DNA from: Streptomyces tendae
Lineage (GTDB): Bacteria > Actinomycetota > Actinomycetes > Streptomycetales > Streptomycetaceae
Direction: 5' to 3'
Length of the DNA: 64,000 bases
NCBI RefSeq assembly: GCF_014650435.1
Contig: NZ_BMUY01000008.1
Span: 70,285 to 134,284 of the forward strand
In this document: positions 7,959-19,160 of the stretch, piece after piece
Numbering within the stretch: the stretch's first letter is position 1
Layout of the letters: every line of letters begins with the position of its first letter
The notes under the pieces: generated by a model
Databases searched by the model: none
What the model saw: only the letters and a program-made list of their open reading frames with translations
Told to the model about the DNA's origin: nothing
Translations under genes and position numbers: made by a program

Positions 7959-8468
7959 TCAGTCCTTCTTCAGCTTGAAGACCCACACACCGGTGATGTT
8001 CTGGCTGTCGTCCTTGCCGTCCCGGGCCGCGACGGCGACGTTCGTCGAGTTGCCCTGGGCGCCGTACTGCGCGTTGAAGAACACGCTGCCCGGCACGGTG
8101 CGGTAGGTCTTGTCGCTGTCCTCGACCAGCTGCTGACCGTTCATCAGGATCGTCCAGTGCTTGTCGGCGACGTCCGGGTCGACACCGAACCGCACGGTCT
8201 CGTCCTGGTCGACCGTGATGGTCTTCGCGTCCTTGTCCTGCAGGCACTTGTCGATCTCTTCGGCCGAAAGGGTCTTGCCCTCTCCGCCGCAGGTGGCCTC
8301 GGAGCTGACCGAGTCACTGCCGACCGTGATCGTCGCGATCGGGGTCGGCTCGTCACAGGCGGACAGCAGGAGAAGTCCGGCGGACACGGCGCCTACGGCG
8401 GCGACGGCGCGGCGGCGTCGCACAACGCGGTGTCCGAGAGCGGCGGTGCCGCGGGGCAACGTGGTCAT
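7959..8468 (-). CDS. DUF2771 lipoprotein
   Basis: A 169-residue lipoprotein. A basic N-terminus (RVVRRRR) and hydrophobic core lead to the lipobox LLSAC near residue 38, so the mature protein is probably lipid-anchored outside the membrane. The extracellular part has two further cysteines (ATCGGEG, DKCLQDK) that may form a disulfide, and ends GVWVFKLKKD, as in the actinobacterial DUF2771 family. A TAGCCT -10-like hexamer 6 nt before the ATG suggests leaderless transcription of the DUF2771-mqnB-mqnD operon. The function of the family is unknown. The link to menaquinone synthesis is by position only. Confidence 0.85.
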   Translation of the reverse strand: MTTLPRGTAALGHRVVRRRRAVAAVGAVSAGLLLLSACDEPTPIATITVGSDSVSSEATCGGEGKTLSAEEIDKCLQDKDAKTITVDQDETVRFGVDPDVADKHWTILMNGQQLVEDSDKTYRTVPGSVFFNAQYGAQGNSTNVAVAARDGKDDSQNITGVWVFKLKKD

Positions 8469-8526
8469 GGTCGAAGGCTATACGGCGCCCCGGGCCCGTC
8501 CCCCACCTGGGTACGGCGTGGCGTGG

Positions 8527-9918
8527 TCACGCCACCCTCGGCCGAGTCCGGCCCCCGTGCCGGGCCGAGTCGAGCAGACCCCGTACGGTCGTCAGCCACC
8601 CGGCGGCGATGATCGCGGCGGCCACCGACAGGCCCAGCGTGCCGTTGAGCGGCAGCACGATGCCGACCGCGCCGCCGAGCACCCAGGAGACCTGGAGCAG
8701 CGTCTCCGAGCGCGCGAACGCCGAGGTGCGCACCTGCTCCGGCACGTCCCGCTGGATCAGCGCGTCCAGGGACAGCTTGGCCAGCGCCTGCGCGAAGCCG
8801 GCGACCGCCGCCAGGCACGCCACCAGGAAGGCGCTGAAGAACACCGCGGACACCACCGCCGCGCCCAGCACGATCGCCACCACCGTCACGATGATGATCT
8901 CCGGTGCCCGGGACCGCAGCCACGCCCCGACCGCCGTGCCCAGCGCGTTGCCCGCGCCGGCCGCGACGCCCACTATCCCCAGCGACACCGCGGCGCTCTG
9001 GCCGGTCATCGGGTGCACCCGCAGCAGGAACGCCAGGAAGAAGATCAGGAAGCCGGTCAGGCAGCGGATGGCGGCGTTCGCGGCCAGCGCGTGCGTCACC
9101 GCCGGCCCCACCGTGCGCAGCCCCGGACGCCTGCCCCGCTTCCGCAGCGGCCCCGGCAGGTGCTCCTCGTCCGCGGCGAGCAGCGCCCGGTCCTCGCCGC
9201 GCGCGGAGTCCACCTTCCGCGGCAGCGTGAACGACAGCACGGTGCCCGCCACGAAGATCACGAACGCGCCGTACAGCGGCCACCGCGGCCCCACCTGCTG
9301 GAGCCCCGCACCGATCGGCGCGGCCACGCCGGTGGCCAGCAGCCCGCACAGGGTGACCCGCGAGTTCGCCTTCACCAGGGAGACCCGGGGCGGCAGCAGC
9401 CGCGGCACCACCGCGCTCCTGACCACCCCGTACGCCTTCGAGGCGACCAGCACGCCCAGCGCGGCCGGGTACAGCTCGATGCCGCCGGTGACGACCGCCG
9501 CCGACAGCACCAGCGCGAGCAGCGCCCGGGCGGCCATCGCGCACGCCATCGCCGCGCGGCGGCCGTGCGGCAGCCGGTCCAGGAGCGGGCCGATCACCGG
9601 CGCGAGGAGCGTGAACGGCGCCATGGTGATCGCCAGGTACAGCGCGACCCGCCCGCGCGCCTCGTCGGTGGGGACGGAGAAGAAGACGGTGGAGGCAAGG
9701 GCGACGGTGATCATCACGTCCCCGGCGCCGTTCACCCCGTGCAGCTCGATCAGCTTGCCGAGGCCCGACTCGCCCGCGCCGTGCGCGTGCGTCGCCTTGC
9801 GGATGCCGCGCGCGGTGCCGGTCACCGGCAGGCGCAGCGCCCGGCCGACCGCACGGAACCGGGAGCCGGGACCGCGCCACCGGCTCCCGCGCTTGAACTC
9901 AGTCCGTGCGGCTGCCAC
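8527..9918 (-). CDS. MFS transporter
   Basis: A 463-residue major facilitator with about 12 predicted membrane segments (for example ALASTVFFSVPTD, YLAITMAPFTLLAPVIGPLLD, LIFFLAFLLRV, IIIVTVVAIVLGAAVVSAV). The loop after helix 2 has the MFS-A-like LLDRLPHGRRAAM. A basic cytoplasmic N-terminus of about 60 residues precedes helix 1. The GTG at 9918 is chosen because CACTAT ends 6 nt upstream as a leaderless -10. It is divergent from the DUF3027 gene over 344 bp. The substrate is unknown; drug or metabolite efflux is the family default. Confidence 0.85.
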   Translation of the reverse strand: MAAARTEFKRGSRWRGPGSRFRAVGRALRLPVTGTARGIRKATHAHGAGESGLGKLIELHGVNGAGDVMITVALASTVFFSVPTDEARGRVALYLAITMAPFTLLAPVIGPLLDRLPHGRRAAMACAMAARALLALVLSAAVVTGGIELYPAALGVLVASKAYGVVRSAVVPRLLPPRVSLVKANSRVTLCGLLATGVAAPIGAGLQQVGPRWPLYGAFVIFVAGTVLSFTLPRKVDSARGEDRALLAADEEHLPGPLRKRGRRPGLRTVGPAVTHALAANAAIRCLTGFLIFFLAFLLRVHPMTGQSAAVSLGIVGVAAGAGNALGTAVGAWLRSRAPEIIIVTVVAIVLGAAVVSAVFFSAFLVACLAAVAGFAQALAKLSLDALIQRDVPEQVRTSAFARSETLLQVSWVLGGAVGIVLPLNGTLGLSVAAAIIAAGWLTTVRGLLDSARHGGRTRPRVA

Positions 9919-10262
9919 CCCGTCATAGTGCCCCGAGAGCGGCCCCTGTAGCGTCCATACGGCACGTATGGCGGTGATCGAGTCGGGTGACCCGGGCACC
10001 GACACCGTCCGGACGCGCCGGGCCGTACCCCGCCGAAACTCCCGTCGGTGTAGGCCCAGGGCACATGAACAGGTAGCGTGCGTAGCGCGCCGTGGCGAAC
10101 GTTCTCGGCCGCGCGCCGTACGGCCATCCCGCAGAATGGATGACGTAGGTGCGCCCGAGCGCGATCGGGCGCGGACGTCGACGCGGTCCACAGGTCCGCT
10201 CCGTCCGCCCCTCGCACACAGCGGTGCACTCGTGAGACGGCGTATGGAGAGAAGCGATACCT
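9919..10262. promoter_or_regulatory. divergent promoter region with strong inverted repeat
   Basis: This 344-bp region separates the MFS and DUF3027 genes. No gene is supported in it. At 10151-10172 is a perfect 8-bp inverted repeat, GCGCCCGA and TCGGGCGC around a GCGCGA spacer. It is flanked by GACGT (10142) and ACGTC (10175), which add an outer 5-bp arm. It is either a regulator site or a hairpin in the DUF3027 leader. The ribosome-binding site GGAGAGAAG for DUF3027 is near 10245. Confidence 0.5.
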
Positions 10263-11189
10263 GTGAGCGCAGCGACAACGCGAAGCCGCACCCCTGACCG
10301 CCTGTGCGCCGAGGCCGTCGACCTCGCCCGGGCGGCGGCCGAGGAGGCCGCCGCACCCGGCGTCGTCGGCGAGCACGAGGGCCTGGTGTCGGAGGGCGAC
10401 CGGGTCGTCACGCACTACTTCGCCTGCAAGGAGCTGGGGTACCGGGGCTGGCGCTGGGCCGTGACGGTGGCCCGCGCCTCCCGCGCCAAGATCGTCACGG
10501 TGGACGAGGCGGTGCTGCTGCCCGGCCCCGACGCGCTGCTCGCCCCCGAGTGGGTGCCGTGGAGCGAGCGGCTGCGCCCCGGCGACATGGGCCCCGGCGA
10601 CCTGCTGCCCACCGACGCGGACGACCTGCGCCTCGAGCCCGGCTGGACCGGCGAGGACGAGCCGCCGCCGAACTCCGCCGTCTCGCACGAGATGGCCGAC
10701 CTGGTCGAGGCCGAGGACGCCGAGGTGACCGCCGGGCCGCCCGCCGAGCTGTCGACCGTCCCGGCCCGCGGCACGATCTCGGCGGTCGCCGAGGAGCTGG
10801 GCCTGCGCCGCACCCGGGTGCTCTCCCGGTACGGCCTGCACGTCGCCGCCGACCGCTGGGAGGAGGGCTACGGCCCCAAGACCGCGATGGCCCAGGCGGC
10901 CCCCGCCTCCTGCGTCAGCTGCGGCTTCCTCGCCCGGATCGGCGGCTCGCTCGGGCAGGCCTTCGGGGTGTGCGCCAACGAGTTCTCCCCGGCCGACGGG
11001 CACGTCGTGTCACTGGCCTACGGGTGCGGTGGGCACTCGGAGGCGGCGGTGATGCCGAAGCCGCCGCGGGTGGCTCCGCCGGTGATCGACGAGACGCGGG
11101 TGGATCCGTTCCCGCTGCGGCCCGCCGCGGACTCCGGGTCGGTCCCGGTGACCGAGGACCAGGCGGCGGCGGAGCTGGGGCACTCGTAG
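10263..11189 (+). CDS. DUF3027 protein, cysteine-rich metal-binding end
   Basis: A 308-residue actinobacterial DUF3027 protein. The GTG at 10263 follows GGAGAGAAG. The N-terminal domain contains GDRVVTHYFACKELGYRGW and RWAVTVARASRAKIVTVDEA. The central region (LGLRRTRVLSRYGLHVAADRW) precedes a C-terminal cysteine cluster: CVSC near residue 219, then FGVC and YGCGG, which probably bind zinc or another metal. Family function is unknown. The gene stands alone, followed by a strong hairpin, so it is likely monocistronic. Confidence 0.9.
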   Translation: MSAATTRSRTPDRLCAEAVDLARAAAEEAAAPGVVGEHEGLVSEGDRVVTHYFACKELGYRGWRWAVTVARASRAKIVTVDEAVLLPGPDALLAPEWVPWSERLRPGDMGPGDLLPTDADDLRLEPGWTGEDEPPPNSAVSHEMADLVEAEDAEVTAGPPAELSTVPARGTISAVAEELGLRRTRVLSRYGLHVAADRWEEGYGPKTAMAQAAPASCVSCGFLARIGGSLGQAFGVCANEFSPADGHVVSLAYGCGGHSEAAVMPKPPRVAPPVIDETRVDPFPLRPAADSGSVPVTEDQAAAELGHS

Positions 11190-11232
11190 CGCGGGTGCGT
11201 TCCTCGGCGCGGGTGCGTCGTGGCTCGCGTCC

Positions 11233-11251
11233 CCGGGGGCTGCGCCCCCGG
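11233..11251 (+). terminator. hairpin terminator after DUF3027, part of a Streptomyces repeat
   Basis: Perfect 8-bp stem CCGGGGGC/GCCCCCGG with TGC loop. The following bases (11252-11340) match an intergenic motif I remember as very common in Streptomyces, containing CCTCGTCCTCGAACGCCGGA and CGGACGGGCTGG. It probably serves as the transcription end of the DUF3027 gene. Confidence 0.6.
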
Positions 11252-11380
11252 ACCCCCCTTCGGCCTTGACGGCCTCGTCCTCGAACGCCGGACGGGCTGG
11301 ATGATGTCGGCCGGGGCCACACAGCATCGGACGGGCTGGTTGGGCGGTACCTTCGTGGTCCGTCGATGAGGAGAGTCACC

Positions 11381-14300
11381 GTGAGCATGTTCGTACGGCC
11401 TGCCGCCGAGGGTGCCGATCCGTTCGGCACGGCACGTCTGCGGCGCGGGGTGCTGGACGCCTGGGCGACGAGCCCGGCCCGGTTCCGTGAGGACGCCAAC
11501 GCGGAGGAGGACCTCGTCCTCGGCGGCTACCGCGACCGGCTGGTCGTCGAACTCGCGCAGAACGCCGCCGACGCCGCCGCACGCTCCGGCGTGCCCGGAC
11601 GGCTCCGGCTCACCCTGCGCGACGGCGTCCTCGTCGCCGCCAACACCGGCGCCCCGCTCGACGCGACCGGCGTCGAGTCGCTGTCCACCCTGCGCGCCTC
11701 CGCGAAGCGGGACGCGGCGGACGGCTCGGTCGGCCGGTTCGGGGTCGGCTTCGCCGCCGTCCTGGCCGTCACCGACGAGCCCGCCGTCGTCGGCCGGCAC
11801 GGCGGGGTGCGCTGGTCCCTGGCCGAGGCCCGCGACCTGGCCGCCGACACCGCCCGGCACAGCCCCGGCCTCGGGGACGAGATCCGCCGCCGCGACGGGC
11901 ACGTCCCGCTGCTGCGGCTGCCGTTCCCCGCCGAGGGCAGCGCCCCCGCCCCCTACGACACGGCCGTCATCCTGCCGCTGCGCGACACGGCCGCCGCCGA
12001 CCTCGCCGAACGGCTCCTGCACGGCGTGGACGACGCCCTGCTGCTCGCCCTGCCGGGCCTGGCGGAGGTGGTGATCGAGACCGGGGACGAGGTGCGCACC
12101 CTCTCCCGCCGCACCGAGGACTCCCTCACCGTCGTGGAGGACTCCCGGGAAGGCGTCACCCGCTGGCGCACCGCCGCCGCACACGGTCCGCTCACCCCCG
12201 ACCTCCTCGCCGACCGGCCCGTCGAGGAGCGGCTGCGCCCCCACTGGTCCGTCACCTGGGCGGTGCCCGTCGACGCCGACGGCACTCCCGTCCGCCCCCG
12301 CACCAGTCCGGTGGTCCACGCGCCCACCCCCAGTGACGAGCCGCTCGGTGTGCCCGCCCTGCTCATCGCGTCCTTCCCGCTGGACGCCACCCGACGGCAC
12401 ACCGCGCCGGGACCGCTGACCGACTTCCTGACGGAACGGGCCGCCGACGCCTACGCCGGACTGCTCGCCGACTGGCGCCCGGTCGCCGTCGGCCTCATCG
12501 ACCTGGTGCCCGGCGCCCTGGGCCGCGGCGAACTGGACGGCGCGCTGCGGCAGGCGATCCTCGACCGGCTGCCCCGCACCTCCTTCCTGCCGCCCGCCCT
12601 CCCCTCCGGGGGCCGGGACGCGGAGGACGACCTTCCGGAGTCCCTGCGGCCGCGCGACGCCGAGGTGGTGGAGGGCGCGGGCGCCGACACCGTGCGGGTG
12701 CTGGCCGAGGTGCTGCCGACCCTGCTGCCCGCCGGTCTGGAACGCCGCGCCGAACTGCGCACGCTGGGCGTGGCCCGGGTGCCGCTGACCGACGCGGTCG
12801 ACCGGCTGGCGGGGCTGGAGAAGGCCCCCGCCTGGTGGCGCAGCCTCTACGACAGCCTCGCCGGGGTCGACCCCGACCGGCTGTCCGGGCTGCCGGTGCC
12901 GCTGGCCGACGGCCGTACGACCATCGGGCCCCGGCAGGTGCTGCTGCCGTCCCCGGAGGCCGCCTCCCTCGACCCGGAGGTCCTCACCCGCCTCGGCCTC
13001 AAGGTCGCCCACCCGGACGCCGCCCACCCGCTCCTGGAGAAGCTCGGCGCTCTCCCGGCCACCCCGCGCGCCGTGCTCACCACCCCGCAGGTGAGGGCCG
13101 CCGTCGCCGCCTCCCTGGACGACGAGGGCGGCACCAACTGGGAGGAGGACGCCCTCGACGCCGAGGAACTGGCCGACACCGTCCTCGGCCTGGTCCGGGA
13201 CGCCGGACTCGACGCCGGGGACGAGCCCTGGCTGGGCGCCCTCGCGCTGCCCGACGAGGACGGCGAACTCTCCCCGGCGGGCGAACTCGTCTTCCCCGGA
13301 GGCCCGTTCGCCCAGGTCATGCGCGAGGACGAACTCGCCGCCGTGGACGCCGAACTCGCCGAGAAGTGGGGCCCCGAGCCGCTCGCCGCCTGCGGTGTCC
13401 TCGTCACCTTCGCCCTCGTCCGCGCCACCGACGTCGTCCTGGACCCCGACGAACTGGAGCCCCGCGAGGGCGACTTCGCCGAGCCCGACGACGCGGGGCT
13501 GCTCGACGCCGTGGACGTGTGGGGCGAGGACGTCCTCGACCGCTTCCCGGACAGCCCCGTCCCGCCGGTCGCCACCGAGATCGTCGCCGTGCGCGACCTC
13601 GACCTCGTGGACGACGACCGCTGGCCCGAGGCCCTCGCCCTGCTGTCCCGGCCACCGCTGCGCGACGCGCTGGTCCAGCCCGTGCGCGTCCTGCTGCCCG
13701 ACGGCACCCACGAGGTCGTACGGCCGTACACCGCGTGGTGGCTGCGCGGGCACCCGGTGCTCGGCGGACGCCGCCCGGCCGGTCTGCGCGCGGCGGGCGG
13801 CGACCCGCTGCTGCGGGGCCTGTACGAGGAGGCCGACGCGACCGGCTTCGAGGACGAGCAGGTGCTGCGGGCGCTGGGCGTGCGCACCTCGGTCGCCGCC
13901 CTCCTCGACGAGCCCGGCGGCGCGGCCGAACTCCTGGACCGCCTCGCCAACCCCGACCTCCCCGTCACGGCCGCGCAACTGCACGCCCTCTACGGCGCGC
14001 TGGCCGACCTGGACCCGGAGCAGGTCACCCTGCCGGACGAGGTGCGGGCCGTGGTCGACGGCGAGGTGCGCGTGGTGGACGCCGCCGACGCCGTCGTGGT
14101 CGACTCGCCCGACCTGCTGCCCTTCACCTCCGGCGTGCCGCTGCTGCCGGTCCGCCCGGCCCGCGCCGCCGAACTGGCCGAGCTGTTCCAGGTACGGCGA
14201 CTGAGCGAGTCCGTCACCGGCCGCGTCGACTCCGAGGGTTCCGAGCACGACGTACCGGAGCCGGTGCGGGTACTGCTCGGGGCGCGCACCCCGGCGTCGT

Positions 14301-14509
14301 ACGTGGAGCACGACGAGCTGGTCGTCGACGGCGTGGAGATCGACTGGCGCCTCACCGACGACGGCGCGCTCCACGCGGCGACCCTGGAGGGCGTGGCCGC
14401 CGGCCTCGCCTGGGCAGCGGGCCAGTGGCCCCGCCGCTTCGAGGTGGCCGCCCTCCTGGAGGACGAGTCCCGCACGGAGGAGTTGGCCCGGGACCGCTGG
14501 TTCGACTGA
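11381..14509 (+). CDS. sacsin/Hsp90-type ATPase-domain protein
   Basis: A 1042-residue cytoplasmic protein with a GHKL (Hsp90/sacsin-like) ATPase at the N-terminus. The N-box is VVELAQNAADAAARSG (about residue 50). It is followed by GVLVAANTGAPLDATGVESL (the DxGxG-equivalent nucleotide loop) and GRFGVGFAAVLAVTDEP (glycine lid). The remaining 800 residues are acidic, Leu/Asp-rich and without a known domain, matching actinobacterial 'sacsin N-terminal ATP-binding-like' proteins. The GTG at 11381 has GAGGAGA 6 nt upstream; an ATG 15 nt earlier overlaps that site. A chaperone or defence-associated role is inferred only. It stands alone and ends in a hairpin shared with the convergent P-type ATPase. 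Confidence 0.88.
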   Translation: MSMFVRPAAEGADPFGTARLRRGVLDAWATSPARFREDANAEEDLVLGGYRDRLVVELAQNAADAAARSGVPGRLRLTLRDGVLVAANTGAPLDATGVESLSTLRASAKRDAADGSVGRFGVGFAAVLAVTDEPAVVGRHGGVRWSLAEARDLAADTARHSPGLGDEIRRRDGHVPLLRLPFPAEGSAPAPYDTAVILPLRDTAAADLAERLLHGVDDALLLALPGLAEVVIETGDEVRTLSRRTEDSLTVVEDSREGVTRWRTAAAHGPLTPDLLADRPVEERLRPHWSVTWAVPVDADGTPVRPRTSPVVHAPTPSDEPLGVPALLIASFPLDATRRHTAPGPLTDFLTERAADAYAGLLADWRPVAVGLIDLVPGALGRGELDGALRQAILDRLPRTSFLPPALPSGGRDAEDDLPESLRPRDAEVVEGAGADTVRVLAEVLPTLLPAGLERRAELRTLGVARVPLTDAVDRLAGLEKAPAWWRSLYDSLAGVDPDRLSGLPVPLADGRTTIGPRQVLLPSPEAASLDPEVLTRLGLKVAHPDAAHPLLEKLGALPATPRAVLTTPQVRAAVAASLDDEGGTNWEEDALDAEELADTVLGLVRDAGLDAGDEPWLGALALPDEDGELSPAGELVFPGGPFAQVMREDELAAVDAELAEKWGPEPLAACGVLVTFALVRATDVVLDPDELEPREGDFAEPDDAGLLDAVDVWGEDVLDRFPDSPVPPVATEIVAVRDLDLVDDDRWPEALALLSRPPLRDALVQPVRVLLPDGTHEVVRPYTAWWLRGHPVLGGRRPAGLRAAGGDPLLRGLYEEADATGFEDEQVLRALGVRTSVAALLDEPGGAAELLDRLANPDLPVTAAQLHALYGALADLDPEQVTLPDEVRAVVDGEVRVVDAADAVVVDSPDLLPFTSGVPLLPVRPARAAELAELFQVRRLSESVTGRVDSEGSEHDVPEPVRVLLGARTPASYVEHDELVVDGVEIDWRLTDDGALHAATLEGVAAGLAWAAGQWPRRFEVAALLEDESRTEELARDRWFD

Positions 14510-14537
14510 CAGTTCCTGGTAAGCAACGGGAGTACAG

Positions 14538-14560
14538 CGCGCCCCTTTTTTAGGGGCGCG
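14538..14560. terminator. bidirectional hairpin between convergent genes
   Basis: An 8-bp stem, CGCGCCCC/GGGGCGCG, around a T6A loop lies between the sacsin-like gene and the P-type ATPase gene. The T-rich loop makes it look like a terminator usable from either side. The right arm starts a longer element (to about 14644) that resembles 49159-49205. Confidence 0.65.
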
Positions 14561-14641
14561 GGGCTGTGTTCGATGTGCGGCTCCGCCGCGTGGGCGCGAC
14601 CAGCCACCACGGCGCAGCAGTCGGCAACGAACCCGCACCCG

Positions 14642-17050
<2,409 letters not shown>

Positions 17051-17181
17051 GCAATCGACGGTACGTGCGGTTTTACGGCTTCACCCACCGAGTGCGGAGA
17101 AGATCCGACCTGGGTACGAGGCGGCCCGGCGCGGTGTGCTGCCCTGGTACTACCGGGGTACTAGCCGGTGGGCGCCCGGTC

Positions 17182-17478
17182 CTAGGCGGTGGGCCGGTCC
17201 GCCTGCGTGCCCTGCGGATCCTGTGCGTCCCGCGCGGCGGCGTCCCGCTTGAGTGCGGCGTCGCGGCCCCGGACGTACCAGATGCCGATCAGGCCGAGGC
17301 CCGCGCCGGCCAGGCAGGTCCACACCCACCAGGTGTGCCCGTGGTCGTCGAACCAGCCGTAGAACGGCAGCTGCACCAGGAAGAGGACGAACCAGAGGAT
17401 GGTGCCGCCGACGATGGTCGGGACCACGGGGCCCTCCAGGGGCTCCGGCGCCTCGTGCCTGGGTGTCCACTTCGTCAT
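17182..17478 (-). CDS. DUF2530 membrane protein
   Basis: A 98-residue protein of the actinobacterial DUF2530 family, recognised from PTIVGGTILWFVLFLVQLPF and the second helix WVWTCLAGAGLGLIGIWYVR, followed by a charged tail. Two membrane spans with both ends probably cytoplasmic. Start ATG at 17478 (MTKWTPRHEAPEPLEGP). It reads toward the P-type ATPase with a 131-bp gap. Function is unknown. Confidence 0.88.
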   Translation of the reverse strand: MTKWTPRHEAPEPLEGPVVPTIVGGTILWFVLFLVQLPFYGWFDDHGHTWWVWTCLAGAGLGLIGIWYVRGRDAALKRDAAARDAQDPQGTQADRPTA

Positions 17479-17636
17479 GCGTACAGCTTACGAGGAGCGT
17501 GCGAACGGGTTGACGGCGCGGCGCCACGCGGTGATTGAGCGGGTCTACGCGCGGAGATAGCGATCAGGGGCTCATACGTTCATACTGAACCCGTTTGTCT
17601 CTGACCGCTTTCATTCGTAGAAAACACCAATAGGAA

Positions 17637-17681
17637 CACCGACAAGGCCGTGGGGGAACCTGTTGGTGATGAGGTCCCCGC
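17637..17681 (+). promoter_or_regulatory. leader hairpin before purine permease
   Basis: CACCGACAAGG (17637-17647) can pair with CCTGTTGGTG (17659-17668), with one bulge and one G-U pair. The right arm ends just before the GATGAGG ribosome-binding site of the permease at 17682. An A-rich tract containing GTAGAAAACACCAATAGG lies immediately upstream, unusual in this DNA. It may modulate translation start. It does not match the classical purine riboswitch. Confidence 0.3.
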
Positions 17682-19139
17682 ATGTCCACCTCGGCCTCCG
17701 CCAAGGTCCCACCGTCCCCCGAGTCGCCGGAAGACCGGCGTCCCCCGCAGAACGGTCTCGACCGTTACTTCAAGATCTCCGAGCGCGGCAGCACCCTGCC
17801 CCGTGAGATCCGCGGCGGCTTCGCCACCTTCTTCGCGATGGCCTACATCATCGTGCTGAACCCGATCATCCTGGGCAGCGCGAAGGACATGTACGGCAAC
17901 CAGCTCGACAACGGTCAGCTGGTCACCGCCACCGCGCTGACGGCCGCCTTCACCACCCTCCTGATGGGCGTCATCGGCAACGTGCCGATCGCGCTCGCCG
18001 CCGGTCTCGGCGTGAACTCCGTCGTCGCCCTCCAGCTCGCCCCGCGGATGTCCTGGCCGGACGCCATGGGCATGGTGGTGCTGGCCGGCTTCATCGTCAT
18101 GCTGCTGGTCGCCACCGGTCTGCGGGAGCGCGTGATGAACGCGGTGCCCTACGGCCTGCGCAAGGCCATCTCCATCGGTATCGGCCTGTTCGTCATGATC
18201 GTCGGCCTCGTCGACTCCGGCTTCATCACCCGGATGCCCGACGCCGCGCAGACCACCGTCCCGCTCCAGCTGGGCGTGGGCGGCCACCTGCACGGCTGGC
18301 CGGTCCTGGTCTTCGTCCTCGGCGTGCTGCTGACCCTCGCGCTGATCGTCCGCAGGACCCCGGGCGCCATCCTGATCTCCATCGTCGTGATGACGGTCCT
18401 CGCGGTGATCATCAACGCGGTCACCGACATCCCGTCCTGGGGCCTGACCACCCCGGAGTGGCCCGGCAACCCGGTCGCCACGCCCGACTTCGGGCTGGTC
18501 GGCGAGGTCAGCCTGTTCGGCGGGTTCGACAAGGTCGGCGTGCTGACCGGGGTGCTGTTCGTCTTCACGGTGCTGCTGTCGTGCTTCTTCGACGCGATGG
18601 GCACGATCATGGGCGTCAGCGACGAGGCGAAGCTGACCGACGGAGAGGGCCAGATGCCGGGCATCAACAAGGTCCTGTTCGTCGACGGCATCGCGGTCGC
18701 CGCGGGCGGCGCCAGCTCCGCCTCCGCCACCACCTGCTTCGTGGAGTCCACGGCGGGCGTCGGCGAGGGTGCCCGCACCGGCTTCGCCAACATCGTCACC
18801 GGCGCCCTGTTCGCCCTGGCGCTGTTCCTCACGCCGGTCGCCACCATGGTCCCGTCGCAGGCGGCGACCCCCGCGCTGATCGCGGTCGGCTTCCTGATCC
18901 TGGCCGGTTCGATCCGGGAGATCGACTGGTCCGACTTCACCATCGCCATCCCGGCCTTCGTGACGATGCTGATGATGCCGTTCACCTACTCGATCACGAA
19001 CGGCATCGGCATGGGCTTCATCACCTTCTCGGTGCTGCGCCTGGCGGCCGGACGGGGCCGCGAGGTGCCGGTCGCGATGCACGTGGTGTCGGCGGTCTTC
19101 GCCTTCTACTACCTGATGCCGGCCCTGGGCCTGACCTGA
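17682..19139 (+). CDS. NCS2-family purine permease
   Basis: A 485-residue xanthine/uracil/hypoxanthine-type permease of the AzgA/PbuG branch. Hallmarks are FFAMAYIIVLNPIIL in helix 1, the second-half motif FDAMGTIMGVSDEAKL, and GASSASATTCFVESTAGVGEGARTG (substrate-site loop; quoted in parts, residues about 345-365). Twelve or so membrane helices are present. It probably imports guanine, hypoxanthine or adenine with protons. Start ATG at 17682 after GATGAGG. It may salvage the hypoxanthine released by MqnB, but that is speculation from distance. The 3' end is convergent with the small ribbon-helix-helix gene. Confidence 0.92.
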   Translation: MSTSASAKVPPSPESPEDRRPPQNGLDRYFKISERGSTLPREIRGGFATFFAMAYIIVLNPIILGSAKDMYGNQLDNGQLVTATALTAAFTTLLMGVIGNVPIALAAGLGVNSVVALQLAPRMSWPDAMGMVVLAGFIVMLLVATGLRERVMNAVPYGLRKAISIGIGLFVMIVGLVDSGFITRMPDAAQTTVPLQLGVGGHLHGWPVLVFVLGVLLTLALIVRRTPGAILISIVVMTVLAVIINAVTDIPSWGLTTPEWPGNPVATPDFGLVGEVSLFGGFDKVGVLTGVLFVFTVLLSCFFDAMGTIMGVSDEAKLTDGEGQMPGINKVLFVDGIAVAAGGASSASATTCFVESTAGVGEGARTGFANIVTGALFALALFLTPVATMVPSQAATPALIAVGFLILAGSIREIDWSDFTIAIPAFVTMLMMPFTYSITNGIGMGFITFSVLRLAAGRGREVPVAMHVVSAVFAFYYLMPALGLT

Positions 19140-19160
19140 TCGGCACTGCTCGGGTGAGCC

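Noticed and set aside
9968..10297. Plus-strand frame of 109 codons in the divergent promoter region
   Set aside because: Highly basic, no domain, overlaps the DUF3027 start and leader dyad, and has no convincing ribosome-binding site.
11018..14638. 1206-codon minus-strand frame opposite the sacsin-like gene
   Set aside because: Low-complexity shadow caused by third-position GC; no start signals or domains.
17560..17681. Purine riboswitch before the NCS2 permease
   Set aside because: The conserved core of the classical purine aptamer is not present. Only a simple hairpin can be drawn.
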